Of a stretch of DNA of 64,000 nucleotides, positions 24,917-34,723 are shown one piece after another. Both the position numbers and the translations under genes were made by a program. The notes beneath the pieces are model-generated. The model was not told where the DNA came from and did not search any database. It saw nothing but the letters and a program-made list of their open reading frames with translations. Origin of the DNA: Dyadobacter sp. CY326 (GTDB lineage Bacteria > Bacteroidota > Bacteroidia > Cytophagales > Spirosomataceae); contig NZ_JAJUXI010000007.1 of NCBI RefSeq assembly GCF_021390515.1, forward strand, positions 1 to 64,000, given 5' to 3'. Position 1 is the first letter of the stretch. Every line of letters begins with the position of its first letter.

Positions 24917-26616
24917 GCTCGCTGGACTGGATTGTACTTTCGCTTACCCTCATCTTTGTTGTCGTTTACGGAATTTATCGCAGCCGCGAAAAGCACACCA
25001 TGGACTCGTTTTTACTGGCGGGACAATCGCTTCCCTGGTATCACGTAACCCTTTCGCTCATGGCTACGCAGGCGAGCGCCATTACTTTTTTGTCAGCTCC
25101 CGGACAAGCCTACACGGACGGCATGCGCTTTGTGCAGTTTTACTTTGGATTGCCTTTGGCCATGGTGGTATTGTGCGTGACATTCGTGCCAAAATTCGGT
25201 CAGCTCAAAATATTTACGGCCTATGAATTCCTGGAAGGCCGCTTCGACCTGCGCACACGTGGACTCACCTCTTTTCTATTCCTTTTGCAAAGAGGGCTTT
25301 CCACCGGACTTTCCATATACGCACCATCGCTCATTCTTTCTGCCATTCTTGGGTGGGACATTACGTGGACCAACATCATTTCCGGAGGCATTGTCATGTT
25401 GTATACCATTGCTGGCGGCAGTCGCGCGGTGTCGCACACGCATTTGCAGCAAATGGGCATTATAACCGTCGGGATGATCGTTGCGGGCGTGATGGTTGTA
25501 AGATTTTTGCCAAACGACGTTTCATTCACGGACGCATTGCATGTCGCGGGTAAAATGGGCAAGATCAATCTCATTGATTTTACATTCGATTTGAATAACC
25601 GTTACAACGTATGGTCTGGACTGATAGGCGGCTTTTTTCTCCAACTCTCCTATTTTGGAACGGATCAGTCGCAGGTTGGTCGCTTTCTGACCGGCAGCTC
25701 ACAAGGTCAGAGTAAGCTCGGCCTCGCAATGAATGGTTTGCTAAAAATCCCAATGCAGTTTCTGATCTTGTTGGTGGGTGTGCTGGTTTTTGCGTTCTAT
25801 CAATTTACCAATCCGCCTTTGTTTTTTAATAAAACAGCGGTGGAAAAAGTCCGGACAACGCAATATGCAGCTGAATACAAAGCTCTGGAAAACAAGCATG
25901 ACGCCATTCAGGCTGCCAAGCATCCGCATGTTATGGAGCTCACGCGCGCATTGAAAACCGACAATCAGCAGGCGATCGAACAGTCACGGACAACGCTGGC
26001 CGGCATCGAAAATCAGGTTAAAGACGTTCGCAAGCAAGCAGAAACGGTCCTGTCCAAAGCCAACGGAGCGGAGATCAATGATGTAAATTATATCTTCCTG
26101 CGGTTTGTGATCGATTATTTGCCCGTCGGAATGGTTGGATTGCTCATTGCTGTCATCTTGCTTGCTTCTATGGGATCTGTCGCCTCGGCTTATAACTCGC
26201 TGGCTTCCTGCACGATAGTTGACATTTACAAGCGCATGGTGCGCAAGGATGATGACTCGCTCAATTATGTTGCTGCCTCGCGCTGGGCAACATTTTTCTG
26301 GGGAGTGTTCTGTATTGCTGTAGCGCAATATGCATCTCGATTGGGCAGCATGATCGAGGCTGTTAACATTCTTGGTTCTCTGTTTTACGGAGTCATTCTG
26401 GGCATTTTTCTGGTGGCATTCTATTTTCCAAAAATCGGCAGCAGGGCTGTATTTTTCGCCAGCATTGTCGGTGAATTTTTTGTTATTATCAGTTATTGGC
26501 TCGATCTCACAGCTTTTTTATGGCTAAATTTGATCGGTTGTGTGCTGGTCATTTTGTTTGCCTGGATCATTGAAAAAATCTGGCCGCAGCCAAATTCTTC
26601 CGCGGCCGTATTATAA
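24913..26616 (+). CDS. Sodium:solute symporter (SSS family)
   Basis: A 567-residue transporter of the SLC5/SSS family with about a dozen membrane helices. Family blocks include DSFLLAGQSLPWYHVTLSLM near residue 34, ASAITFLSAPGQAY near 57 and FQLSYFGTDQSQVGRFL-like sequence near 245. It would import an unidentified solute with sodium. Between two helices lies an unusual charged insert of about 80 residues (about 305-390, KVRTTQYAAEYKALENKHDA and onwards) with coiled-coil character. The ATG at 24913 is chosen because it overlaps the stop of the upstream small gene and gives the family N-terminus; the frame extends further upstream in that gene. Confidence 0.85.
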   Translation: MSSLDWIVLSLTLIFVVVYGIYRSREKHTMDSFLLAGQSLPWYHVTLSLMATQASAITFLSAPGQAYTDGMRFVQFYFGLPLAMVVLCVTFVPKFGQLKIFTAYEFLEGRFDLRTRGLTSFLFLLQRGLSTGLSIYAPSLILSAILGWDITWTNIISGGIVMLYTIAGGSRAVSHTHLQQMGIITVGMIVAGVMVVRFLPNDVSFTDALHVAGKMGKINLIDFTFDLNNRYNVWSGLIGGFFLQLSYFGTDQSQVGRFLTGSSQGQSKLGLAMNGLLKIPMQFLILLVGVLVFAFYQFTNPPLFFNKTAVEKVRTTQYAAEYKALENKHDAIQAAKHPHVMELTRALKTDNQQAIEQSRTTLAGIENQVKDVRKQAETVLSKANGAEINDVNYIFLRFVIDYLPVGMVGLLIAVILLASMGSVASAYNSLASCTIVDIYKRMVRKDDDSLNYVAASRWATFFWGVFCIAVAQYASRLGSMIEAVNILGSLFYGVILGIFLVAFYFPKIGSRAVFFASIVGEFFVIISYWLDLTAFLWLNLIGCVLVILFAWIIEKIWPQPNSSAAVL

Positions 26617-26918
26617 AGCTCGCTTTTCAACAAATCAGCGGTTACACGAATATTACAATCGGTGCCTAATGCGGTTACATTCAGCTTGTTCGGCATAATT
26701 CCTGTTAAAAATTTGACTATTAAAAGAAAGTGAGTGGATTACTGCATTTTTTAGCTTCCAATGTGAAACTATTCCGCGGTTTAAATCCTTAATAAATGCA
26801 ATCCAGCAACCCTCGCGATGAACAGCCGGATTATATATGTCACCGTTTGTTTACAATTTTTACAAACTCATGCTGCTCTTGCAGCGCGTTTCATTTTTTA
26901 TCCATAAATAAAAATTAC
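26617..26918. other. Intergenic region before the efflux operon
   Basis: These 302 bases hold no convincing gene. A weak inverted repeat GTTTGT/ACAAAC (26845-26850 and 26862-26867) lies about 50-75 bases before the TolC-like start. It could be an operator for the efflux operon, but no regulator gene is adjacent. No exact TAnnTTTG element with a well-spaced TTTG was found. Confidence 0.4.
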
Positions 26919-28280
26919 ATGAAGTTTTGGTCTAAGCCACAAAAAACAATGCGTTTGGCGCTTAGCTCGGCACTGCTTTCACTTAGTTCTTTTTGCCCTA
27001 TTTTCTCTCAGGCCATTCAGGAAAGTTCCAAAGAAGCGCCCCTATTGGAGCAGGCAACATTGCAAGCCGTTGTCGACTATGCCATCAAAAACCAGCCCGT
27101 CATTCAACAGTCCCTCATTGACGAGCGCATCACGGAAAATCAGATCAGAAGCAGGCTTGCTGACTGGTATCCACAAATCAATTTTAATTACAACTTGCAG
27201 CACAACTTCATTGTGCAGACCAGCATTATCGCCGGCAATCCCGTGAAGCTGGGGGTTAGCAATGTTTCAGCTGCGCAGTTTACGCTCTCACAGCAGATTT
27301 TCAACCGCGATGTGCTTTTGGCAAACCAGACCAAGAGAGACGTTCAATTGCAGGCGAGTCAAAACACATCTTATAATAAGACCGACATTGCGGTTAATGT
27401 TTCGAAGGCTTTTTATGATGTGCTGGCCACTTCTCAGCAAATTGACGTTGCAGATGAGGACATTGCGCGATTGGAAAGAAGTTTGAAAGATGCTGAAAAT
27501 CAGTATAAATCAGGAATCGCTGATAAGATTGACTTCAAGCGCGCCATGATCTCGCTTAATAACACCAAGGCAAACAGGAAAAGCAACGAGGAGCTTTTGA
27601 AAGCAAAACTCGAATATCTAAAATCGCTAATGGGTTATCCGGCCAATCAAGCCCTGCAAATAAGCTACGACACCCTGCAAATGGAGCGGGAAATTGCATT
27701 GGACACATTGCAAACAGTCGATCTGAACACGCGGATTGAATATCAGCTTTTGACAACACAGAAAAATCTGGCTGAGGCAACATTGCAATACAACAAATGG
27801 AGCTATTTGCCCAATATTTCCTTAAATGGAGCTTATAACCTGAACTTTCAGAACAATCAATTCACGGATCTTTACAGCAAAAATTACCCCAACTCTTTTG
27901 GCCTGCTCACGTTGTCTTTGCCGATTTATCAGGGGGGAAGACGAAAGGCCAATACAAAAGCGGCCGAATGGCAGATCAAGCGACTGGATTGGGACATTAA
28001 AGGTTTGCAGCTGAATGTGAATTCGGAATATGCGCAGGCGCTGGCAGGTTATAAAGGGAATTTGACAAATCTCTTGGCCCAAAAAGAAAATATGGACCTC
28101 GCGCGCGAAGTGTACGACGTGCTGCAACTGCAATACAAGTCGGGCATTAAGACTTACCTGGAAGTTGTGACTTCCGAAACTGACCTGAGACTGGCAAGAA
28201 TCAATTACTACAATGCATTATATCAGGTTTTGGCCAGCAAAATAGATGTTCAGCGAGCCTTGGGGCAGATGAATTACTAA
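26919..28280 (+). CDS. TolC-family outer-membrane efflux protein
   Basis: A 453-residue outer-membrane factor with a signal peptide (MRLALSSALLSLSSFCPIFS, after a short basic lead). The two TolC repeats are seen as long amphipathic helices. One is VNVSKAFYDVLATSQQIDVA with LKDAENQYKSGIADKIDFKR (about residues 160-215). The other is EVYDVLQLQYKSGIKTYLEV near 405. It forms the trans-periplasmic exit duct for the RND pump encoded downstream. The ATG at 26919 is chosen; an ATG at 26949 is also possible. The adaptor gene follows about 50 bases later. Confidence 0.88.
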   Translation: MKFWSKPQKTMRLALSSALLSLSSFCPIFSQAIQESSKEAPLLEQATLQAVVDYAIKNQPVIQQSLIDERITENQIRSRLADWYPQINFNYNLQHNFIVQTSIIAGNPVKLGVSNVSAAQFTLSQQIFNRDVLLANQTKRDVQLQASQNTSYNKTDIAVNVSKAFYDVLATSQQIDVADEDIARLERSLKDAENQYKSGIADKIDFKRAMISLNNTKANRKSNEELLKAKLEYLKSLMGYPANQALQISYDTLQMEREIALDTLQTVDLNTRIEYQLLTTQKNLAEATLQYNKWSYLPNISLNGAYNLNFQNNQFTDLYSKNYPNSFGLLTLSLPIYQGGRRKANTKAAEWQIKRLDWDIKGLQLNVNSEYAQALAGYKGNLTNLLAQKENMDLAREVYDVLQLQYKSGIKTYLEVVTSETDLRLARINYYNALYQVLASKIDVQRALGQMNY

Positions 28281-28331
28281 CAGCGCAGCGCATTCCTGTA
28301 TTACGATATCAAATTGAAAAATTACCCTATT

Positions 28332-29438
28332 ATGTTCTTGAATAACAAACCATATTACATCGCAGCCTTGTGTTTGAGCATATTAAGCTCCTGCGGAAAG
28401 AAAGAAGAACAGCAACAGCCCACTGCGCCCCCTGCTGTGCCCGTAACGCTTGTGGAAGTGAAAACATCTGACGCGGCTTATTTCGACGAATATCCTGCAA
28501 CCATCACCGCGCTCAACGAAATCGAGCTTCGCCCGCAGGTGACCGGCTTTGTAACCGGCATCCATTTCAAGGATGGCGCGCGCGTGAGAAAAGGACAACT
28601 CCTCTACTCCATCGATGCACAGCTTTACAGCGCCAATTACGACCAGGCCGTTGCCAACCTGAATGTGCAGGAAGCGAATCTGGCGCGTGCTCAAAAGGAT
28701 GCTGACCGTTATCACGAACTTGAAAAAAATGACGCCGTTGCCAAGCAGCTTGTCGACAATGCCGATGCGGCACTTGAAGTTGCAAAAAGACAATCGGATG
28801 CTGCAAAGGCAAACATCAGAGCCGTTCAGACGAGTGTGAATTATACCAAAGTAACTGCCCCGTTTGACGGGATTATTGGCATTTCAATGGTAAAAGTCGG
28901 AGCAGCCGTTTCGGCGGGACAGACCGTTTTGAACACGGTTTCCACGGACACGCAGCTTGCGGTTGATTTCAATGTAGATCAAAAAGAGATTTACCGTTTT
29001 TCGGAGTTGATGAAAAATGCAAAAGCTGCTGATTCAACTTTCACATTGAAGTTCGGCTCGGACATTTATCCGGCGATTGGAAAAATTGCATTGATCGACA
29101 GAGCCGTTGATCCGCAGACGGGAACAATCAAAACCAGACTTGTTTTCCCTAATAAAAACAACAGCCTCCGCTCAGGCATGAGCGCCACGGTTCGGGTGCT
29201 TAATAATGCAGCAGCCAAGTCAGTGGTTATTCCAAACAAGGCTGTTACAGAGCAGCTTGGTGAATTCTTCGTTTACGTGGCAGGCGATAGCAGCAAAGTT
29301 AGCCAGCGTCGCGTCGTCCTCGGAACCGCAATTGGAGCCAATATCATTGTGAAAGAAGGTCTTAAAGAAGGTGAAAAAATCGCCGTTGAAGGCGTGCAAA
29401 ACCTGAGAGAAGGAGCTGTTATTCAAGACGGTAAGTAA
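28332..29438 (+). CDS. RND efflux periplasmic adaptor lipoprotein
   Basis: A 368-residue membrane-fusion protein with a lipoprotein signal ending in ILSSC, so it is probably anchored by lipid. Features: the lipoyl-like half motif ELRPQVTGFVTGIHFKDGAR near residue 65, an alpha-hairpin (about 95-165), KVTAPFDGIIGISMVKVGAA near 177, and a membrane-proximal C-terminal domain. It links the inner-membrane pump to the TolC-like protein. The ATG at 28332 is preferred over an in-frame TTG at 28314. Confidence 0.9.
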   Translation: MFLNNKPYYIAALCLSILSSCGKKEEQQQPTAPPAVPVTLVEVKTSDAAYFDEYPATITALNEIELRPQVTGFVTGIHFKDGARVRKGQLLYSIDAQLYSANYDQAVANLNVQEANLARAQKDADRYHELEKNDAVAKQLVDNADAALEVAKRQSDAAKANIRAVQTSVNYTKVTAPFDGIIGISMVKVGAAVSAGQTVLNTVSTDTQLAVDFNVDQKEIYRFSELMKNAKAADSTFTLKFGSDIYPAIGKIALIDRAVDPQTGTIKTRLVFPNKNNSLRSGMSATVRVLNNAAAKSVVIPNKAVTEQLGEFFVYVAGDSSKVSQRRVVLGTAIGANIIVKEGLKEGEKIAVEGVQNLREGAVIQDGK

Positions 29439-29474
29439 TTCCTTTCTCTTTTAGCATAATATAATCCAGTAAAA

Positions 29475-32400
29475 ATGATTGCAGATATTTTCATAAAAAG
29501 GCCTGTCACAGCGATTGTCGCATCCGTTGTGCTGGTACTTGTCGGCTTAATTGCCTTAACCACGCTTCCCGTGGCGCAATATCCCGACGTAACGCCGCCT
29601 ACTGTAACAGTAAGCGGTAACTTCACCGGTGCCGACGCCCAGACCGTCGAGCAGACCACGACCACTCCTATTGAGACGCAGATCAACGGAACGCCGGGCA
29701 TGACTTACATGTCCAGTAACTCCACGAGCAGCGGGCAAAGCAGCATCAACGTAACATTTGATGTGGGAACGGACGTGAACATTGCTGCCCTTGACGTGCA
29801 GAACCGTGTAAGTGTGGCCGAGCCAACATTGCCGGATGCTGTAAAACGGCTTGGATTGACTGTAAGAAAGCGTCAACCGAGTATCATGATCGCGCTTGCA
29901 TTGTACTCACCAAATGGATCACATGACGCGCAGTTCATTGGTAACTATGCGAACATTTATTTGAAAGATGCCTTGCAACGCGTAAAAGGCGTTGGTGATA
30001 TCATTTCACGCGCGGATGACTTTGGTATGCGGATTTGGCTGAATCCTGAAAAGCTTGCCAATTTACGCATGACACCTTCCGACATTTCTGCGGCGCTTGC
30101 AGAGCAAAATTTACAGGTTGCAGCCGGAACCATCGGTGGAACGCCGCAGCCCAATCAGCAAAGTTTTGAATATAGCGTGTTGACAAACAGCCGTTTGACT
30201 ACGAAAGAGCAATTCGAAGACATCATTGTAAGGTCGTCACCTGCCGAAGGAAGCGTTGTTTATTTGAAAGATGTTGCCCGCGTTGAGCTCGGTAAGTTTG
30301 ATTATGGGATCAATGCATTTGTAAGCGGCAAGCCAGCTGCGTTCGTCTTAATTTATCAGGCGCCCGGTGCGAATGCACTTGCAACATACGATGGTGTGAT
30401 CAAGGCTTTGACAGAAATGAAAAAGACCTTTCCGAAAGATCTTGATTATGTAATTCCGACGGAAACAGCCACGGTTGTAAAAGTTTCTATTGAGGAAGTG
30501 CTTCACACATTTGCGGAAGCGATGATCCTGGTGGTGATCGTTGTGTTTTTGTTTTTGCAAAACTGGCGCGCGACATTAATCCCGATTCTGGCGATTCCGG
30601 TTTCATTGATTGGGACATTCATCTTCTTCATCCCGTTTGGTTTTACAATCAACACATTGACGCTCTTCGCATTCGTGCTTGCCATTGGTATAGTTGTCGA
30701 TGACGCGATTGTTGTGGTGGAAGCCGTGCAGCATTATATTGATGATAAAAAAATGTCGCCCAAGGACGCAACGGTTCAGGCGATGAAAGACATTTCAGGT
30801 CCTGTAATTGCGATTGCATTGATTTTGGCGGCTGTGTTTGTGCCGGTGAGTTTTGTGCCCGGTATTGTAGGGCGACTTTATCAGCAGTTTGCCATCACGA
30901 TTGCCGTTTCTGTGTTGCTTTCGGCATTTGTTGCGCTTTCATTGACGCCTGCTTTGTGCTCGATCATGTTGAAGCCTACCAAAGGCGCTGACGAGAAAAA
31001 GAATTGGCTTGAAAAATTCTTCGACCGTTTTAATAGTTGGTTTGACCGACTGTCACGTGGTTATACGCGGGGAGTTTCAAAATGGATCAAAGCAACGCCA
31101 TTGGTGTTGGTAATGATGGTTTGTCTCTTCGTAGGTCTGTTTTTCCTTTTCAAAAACAAACCTTCCGGTTTCATTCCCGTTGAAGATGAAGGACGTCTTT
31201 TTGTGACCTATGAAATGCAGGAAGCGACTTCGACGACGCGTAACGTTGCCATGATCAAAGACATTATGCAACGCGTATCGTCCATACCCGAGGTTCGTGT
31301 TGTCGGTGGACTTGCAGGGTTGAACATTATCAGTTTTTCCAATAAATCCAATGTCGGCACCATGTTTGTCAACTTGAAACCGTGGGCTGATCGGAAAGGA
31401 GCTGAACATCACGTGCAGGCTGTAATTAAAGAGATCCAAAAACGCACTGGCGACATTAAGGAAGCGCGCGTGCTGGCCATTGCGCCGCCCGCCATTCCAG
31501 GTTTGGGCTCAACTTCCGGGTTTACCTTCCAGCTGCAACAGTCGACCAGCACGGATAACATCCAGCAGTTTGAAGCCGTCATGCGCAACTTCCTCGGAGC
31601 CGTCAACAAGCGACCTGAAATTGCAATGGCTTACACATTCTTCAACGCCAGAACGCCAAGTTACCAGATCGATGTAGATCGTGACAAGACCAAAAAGCTG
31701 GGCGTGCAGGTTAATGATGTTTTCAGCTCCCTGTCAACATTGCTGGGAAGCAGTTATGTAAACGACTTCAACCTTTACGGACGTAACTTCCGCGTTATGG
31801 TGCAGGCAGACAGCAGTTTCCGCTCGTCATTGGAAAAAATCCAGCAATTTTACGTCCGCAACCGTGAAGGAAACATGATCCCGCTCAGTTCGCTGGTCAC
31901 TTCCAAAGTGGTTGAAAACCCTGCATTGATCTCCCACTATAACATTTATCGTTCGGTAGAGATCAACGGAACGCCTAAGCCCGGTTTTAGTAGCGGGCAG
32001 GCAATCAATGCGTTGCGTGAAGTTGCGCAGACGCTCCCTGCCGGTTACAGTTATGAATTCTCGGGTATGAGTAGCGAGGAGATCAAAGCGGGAGACAGCA
32101 CGACGACGATTTTTGCCATCTCCATTGTCTTTGTATTCCTCTTTCTTGCAGCGCTTTACGAAAGCTGGTCCATTCCGTTCTCGGTTCTTTTCGCCGTTCC
32201 AATTGGTGCATTCGGATCCATTTTGACGCTGACCTTCCTGCCTAATTTGTCCAATAACATTTACGCGCAGATCGGTTTGATCACATTGATTGGTCTTGCG
32301 GCCAAGAATGCGATATTGATTGTCGAGTTTGCCAAGGAGCGTGTGGATGGCGGCATGGAGCTGGTGGCAGCAACATTGGAAGCGGTTCAATTGCGTTTGA

Positions 32401-32642
32401 GGCCCATTATCATGACTTCTTTGGCCTTTATTCTGGGTGTGCTTCCGCTTGCATTTGCGAGTGGCGCGGCAGCCGAATCACGTAAAACAATTGGCTGGAC
32501 CGTGTTCGGCGGTATGCTTGCGGCGACCTCGCTTGCGATCTTCGTAGTCCCGGTTCTCTTCGTGGCCATTGAGAAAATCGCAATGGGCAAGAAGAAACAT
32601 CAAGACAACCGACCCGACGCCCCGGCAGCCGAAATAGCTTAG
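29475..32642 (+). CDS. RND multidrug efflux transporter, HAE1/AcrB type
   Basis: A 1055-residue inner-membrane pump of AcrB length. The N-terminus ADIFIKRPVTAIVASVVLVL is family-typical. The proton-relay residues are present: adjacent aspartates in GIVVDDAIVVVEAVQ near residue 407 and the lysine in GLAAKNAILIVEFAKE near 942. Two large periplasmic loops (about 30-335 and 565-870) form the drug-binding porter domain. Substrates are unknown; multidrug or solvent export is typical. It is the last gene of the three-gene efflux operon and is closed by a strong terminator. Confidence 0.95.
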   Translation: MIADIFIKRPVTAIVASVVLVLVGLIALTTLPVAQYPDVTPPTVTVSGNFTGADAQTVEQTTTTPIETQINGTPGMTYMSSNSTSSGQSSINVTFDVGTDVNIAALDVQNRVSVAEPTLPDAVKRLGLTVRKRQPSIMIALALYSPNGSHDAQFIGNYANIYLKDALQRVKGVGDIISRADDFGMRIWLNPEKLANLRMTPSDISAALAEQNLQVAAGTIGGTPQPNQQSFEYSVLTNSRLTTKEQFEDIIVRSSPAEGSVVYLKDVARVELGKFDYGINAFVSGKPAAFVLIYQAPGANALATYDGVIKALTEMKKTFPKDLDYVIPTETATVVKVSIEEVLHTFAEAMILVVIVVFLFLQNWRATLIPILAIPVSLIGTFIFFIPFGFTINTLTLFAFVLAIGIVVDDAIVVVEAVQHYIDDKKMSPKDATVQAMKDISGPVIAIALILAAVFVPVSFVPGIVGRLYQQFAITIAVSVLLSAFVALSLTPALCSIMLKPTKGADEKKNWLEKFFDRFNSWFDRLSRGYTRGVSKWIKATPLVLVMMVCLFVGLFFLFKNKPSGFIPVEDEGRLFVTYEMQEATSTTRNVAMIKDIMQRVSSIPEVRVVGGLAGLNIISFSNKSNVGTMFVNLKPWADRKGAEHHVQAVIKEIQKRTGDIKEARVLAIAPPAIPGLGSTSGFTFQLQQSTSTDNIQQFEAVMRNFLGAVNKRPEIAMAYTFFNARTPSYQIDVDRDKTKKLGVQVNDVFSSLSTLLGSSYVNDFNLYGRNFRVMVQADSSFRSSLEKIQQFYVRNREGNMIPLSSLVTSKVVENPALISHYNIYRSVEINGTPKPGFSSGQAINALREVAQTLPAGYSYEFSGMSSEEIKAGDSTTTIFAISIVFVFLFLAALYESWSIPFSVLFAVPIGAFGSILTLTFLPNLSNNIYAQIGLITLIGLAAKNAILIVEFAKERVDGGMELVAATLEAVQLRLRPIIMTSLAFILGVLPLAFASGAAAESRKTIGWTVFGGMLAATSLAIFVVPVLFVAIEKIAMGKKKHQDNRPDAPAAEIA

Positions 32643-32663
32643 TTTGAATCACATTAATAAATG

Positions 32664-32701
32664 CACCCCGCAGAAAATTTAGCTCTGCGGGGTGTTTTTT
32701 T
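32664..32701 (+). terminator. Rho-independent terminator of the efflux operon
   Basis: CACCCCGCAGA (32664-32674) pairs with TCTGCGGGGTG (32684-32694), an 11-bp perfect stem with a 9-base loop, followed by seven T (32695-32701). Confidence 0.92.
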
Positions 32702-32736
32702 GTTACCTTTTCAAAAAACAAAACACGCTCCTAATT

Positions 32737-33639
32737 ATGTATGTAAAGCAAGTATTTTCAATTTGGCGCTTGTTAGGAGGCATCTGGCCCGGACTTTTGG
32801 CCGTAACAGGCTATGCCACACTGGTGTTTTATCTTTTTGCTTTCAAACAATGGGACTTCTTATCTTTTCCTATTTCCATTATCACCATTCTTGGAACTGC
32901 GCTTTCGCTGCTGCTGGGTTTCCGGACCAACTCCGCCTATGACCGATGGTGGGAAGCCCGGAAGGTTTGGGGAGAAATCGTTAACGACAGCCGAACATTG
33001 GTCAGACAATCGGTTTCATTTATTAATGCCCCGAAAGAAGAGAAGGATTTTATCGTATCCAACATCGCCCATTTGCAGATTGCCTGGTGTTATGCCCTTA
33101 CAAATTCGCTCAGAAAAGGTCAGGTCCTCGTTTATGCCGATCTACATTTGACATCAGACGAGCACAATTATGTCGCCAGCCAGGACAACATTCCCAACGC
33201 GATCTTAAATCTGATACAGTTTAAATTTGCCGAGCTGCACGAGCAGCAAAAGATGGAAACGCTGCTTTATCAGAATATTGACCAAACCTTGCAGCGGCTT
33301 TGTGATGCAATGGGCAAATGTGAACGGATTAAAAACACGATTTTTCCCACCCAATACAGCTTTTTCGTCGTCCTTGTCATTTTCATTTTCACATTGGTGC
33401 TGCCCATGGGCCTTGTAGAGAGCATTGGCCGGATCGCAATTCCAATCACATTCATCATTTCGTTTCTGTTTTTTTACGTTGAATGGATCGCCTATGTAAT
33501 GCAAAACCCATTCGAGAATGGCCCCAACGACATCCCAATGACATCCCTGTCCAGAACCATTGAAATCAATTTATTAGAGCTCATCAATGCGCCCAAAATT
33601 CCTGAAAAGATCTTACCTAAAAGCGGCGTAGTAATGTAA
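32737..33639 (+). CDS. Bestrophin-family (UPF0187) anion channel
   Basis: A 300-residue membrane protein of the bestrophin family. The characteristic block LLGFRTNSAYDRWWEARKVW (about residues 60-79) is clear, as are paired helices near residues 20-60 and 205-255. Bacterial bestrophins are pentameric ion channels of uncertain physiological role. The ATG at 32737 is used; the frame runs back to a GTG within the upstream terminator, which is implausible. It appears to be transcribed alone, 35 bases after the terminator T-run. Confidence 0.9.
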   Translation: MYVKQVFSIWRLLGGIWPGLLAVTGYATLVFYLFAFKQWDFLSFPISIITILGTALSLLLGFRTNSAYDRWWEARKVWGEIVNDSRTLVRQSVSFINAPKEEKDFIVSNIAHLQIAWCYALTNSLRKGQVLVYADLHLTSDEHNYVASQDNIPNAILNLIQFKFAELHEQQKMETLLYQNIDQTLQRLCDAMGKCERIKNTIFPTQYSFFVVLVIFIFTLVLPMGLVESIGRIAIPITFIISFLFFYVEWIAYVMQNPFENGPNDIPMTSLSRTIEINLLELINAPKIPEKILPKSGVVM

Positions 33640-33868
33640 GTGAGGATTTTGACTTAAATATTGATTATCAATAAGTTAGATGTAACTTTAAGTTGCTTCT
33701 GGCAATTTACGGCTTGCGAAAAGGCAATTTTGAATACCTTTCGCCACTTGCTTTCGTCCAAAGCGGCCGCCAAAAGTATCATTTTTCGAAGAACCCCAGT
33801 TTTACCACGCTTACCCCGCGAATCCAGTAGGTAGCCCCAAAAATGTTAATGGGCAGAGCCAGTTGTAC

Positions 33869-33876
33869 TAAGTTTG
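33869..33876 (+). promoter_or_regulatory. Candidate -7 element before wza of locus B
   Basis: TAAGTTTG matches TAnnTTTG. No exact -33 TTTG is at the right distance. With a start near 33883, the ATG at 33940 would have a leader of about 57 bases, which supports that start over the one at 33889. Further upstream, a small palindrome (TATTGATTATCAATA, 33659-33673) follows the bestrophin gene. Confidence 0.35.
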
Positions 33877-33939
33877 ATACCAGTTACGATGAGCAATCAT
33901 CATCAATCAGACTCAATAGACAGTACAATACTCAACCCC

Positions 33940-34716
33940 ATGACTATCAGAAATGCCGCTGGCATCATTACCCTACTCTTCCTGACCTCTTGCGGATCTT
34001 ATAAGCACATTCCATATTTTCAGGATCTGAACCGCACGGCCGCTTTGCAGCAGGATGTTGCCAATTTCTCTCCGGTAACCATTCAAAAATCGGATCTTTT
34101 AGGCATCAATGTCAATAGCCGCAACCCCGAATCGTCTGCGATTTTCAACTACAATCTCAACCGCGCAAACGGTCCAAGCATGGATCAACCCACAGACAGC
34201 CCTGTAAATGGCTATTTGGTTGATGAAAAGGGTGAAATAAACCTTCCGCTGATCGGCAATTTGAAAGTCTCGGGATTAACCACTTCGCAGCTGCGCGAGA
34301 GCCTCACCCAGACGCTTCTCACTTACTACAAAGACCCTGTTGTTAACATTCGCATTCTGAATTTTAAAGTTGCTGTATTCGGCGATGTAGCCCGCCCGGA
34401 TGTGTACAGATTACAAAACGAGCGCACCACGATAACGCAGGCGCTGAGCTTAGCAGGTGACCTGAACATTACCGCGATGCGCACCAACATTCTGCTCGTA
34501 AGAGAACAGGACGGCAAGCGAAACTTCATCCCAATCGACCTTACTTCCAAAAATCTGTTTGAGTCTCCTTATTACTATTTGAAGAATAACGATGAAATAT
34601 ATGTGCAGCCTGACCGCACGAAATATGCCACTGTGGATCGCGGCTATCGCGTAACAACCTTGATACTTTCCGGGCTTTCCATCATCGCCATCGTTCTTTC
34701 AAACATTTACCGGTAA
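33940..34716 (+). CDS. wza: Wza-like polysaccharide export lipoprotein (locus B)
   Basis: A 258-residue homologue of the protein at 7389-8222. The start at 33940 gives a compact lipoprotein signal (MTIRNAAGIITLLFLTSC). Poly_export domain: GYLVDEKGEINLPLIGNLKV near residue 91 and FKVAVFGDVARPDVYRLQ near 142. A C-terminal hydrophobic segment (VTTLILSGLSIIAIVLSNIY) is present as in the first copy. It is the outer-membrane exit channel of the second EPS system. Other possible starts are the ATG at 33889 and a TTG at 33874. It ends 7 bases before wzc. Confidence 0.87.
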   Translation: MTIRNAAGIITLLFLTSCGSYKHIPYFQDLNRTAALQQDVANFSPVTIQKSDLLGINVNSRNPESSAIFNYNLNRANGPSMDQPTDSPVNGYLVDEKGEINLPLIGNLKVSGLTTSQLRESLTQTLLTYYKDPVVNIRILNFKVAVFGDVARPDVYRLQNERTTITQALSLAGDLNITAMRTNILLVREQDGKRNFIPIDLTSKNLFESPYYYLKNNDEIYVQPDRTKYATVDRGYRVTTLILSGLSIIAIVLSNIYR

Positions 34717-34723
34717 AAATTAC

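Noticed and set aside
31827..32390. 187-codon minus-strand frame inside the RND pump gene
   Set aside because: It overlaps the conserved C-terminal half of the pump and lacks any family signature.
33659..33673. Palindrome TATTGATTATCAATA after the bestrophin gene
   Set aside because: Short and AT-rich, without T-run or clear regulator nearby; it may be chance.
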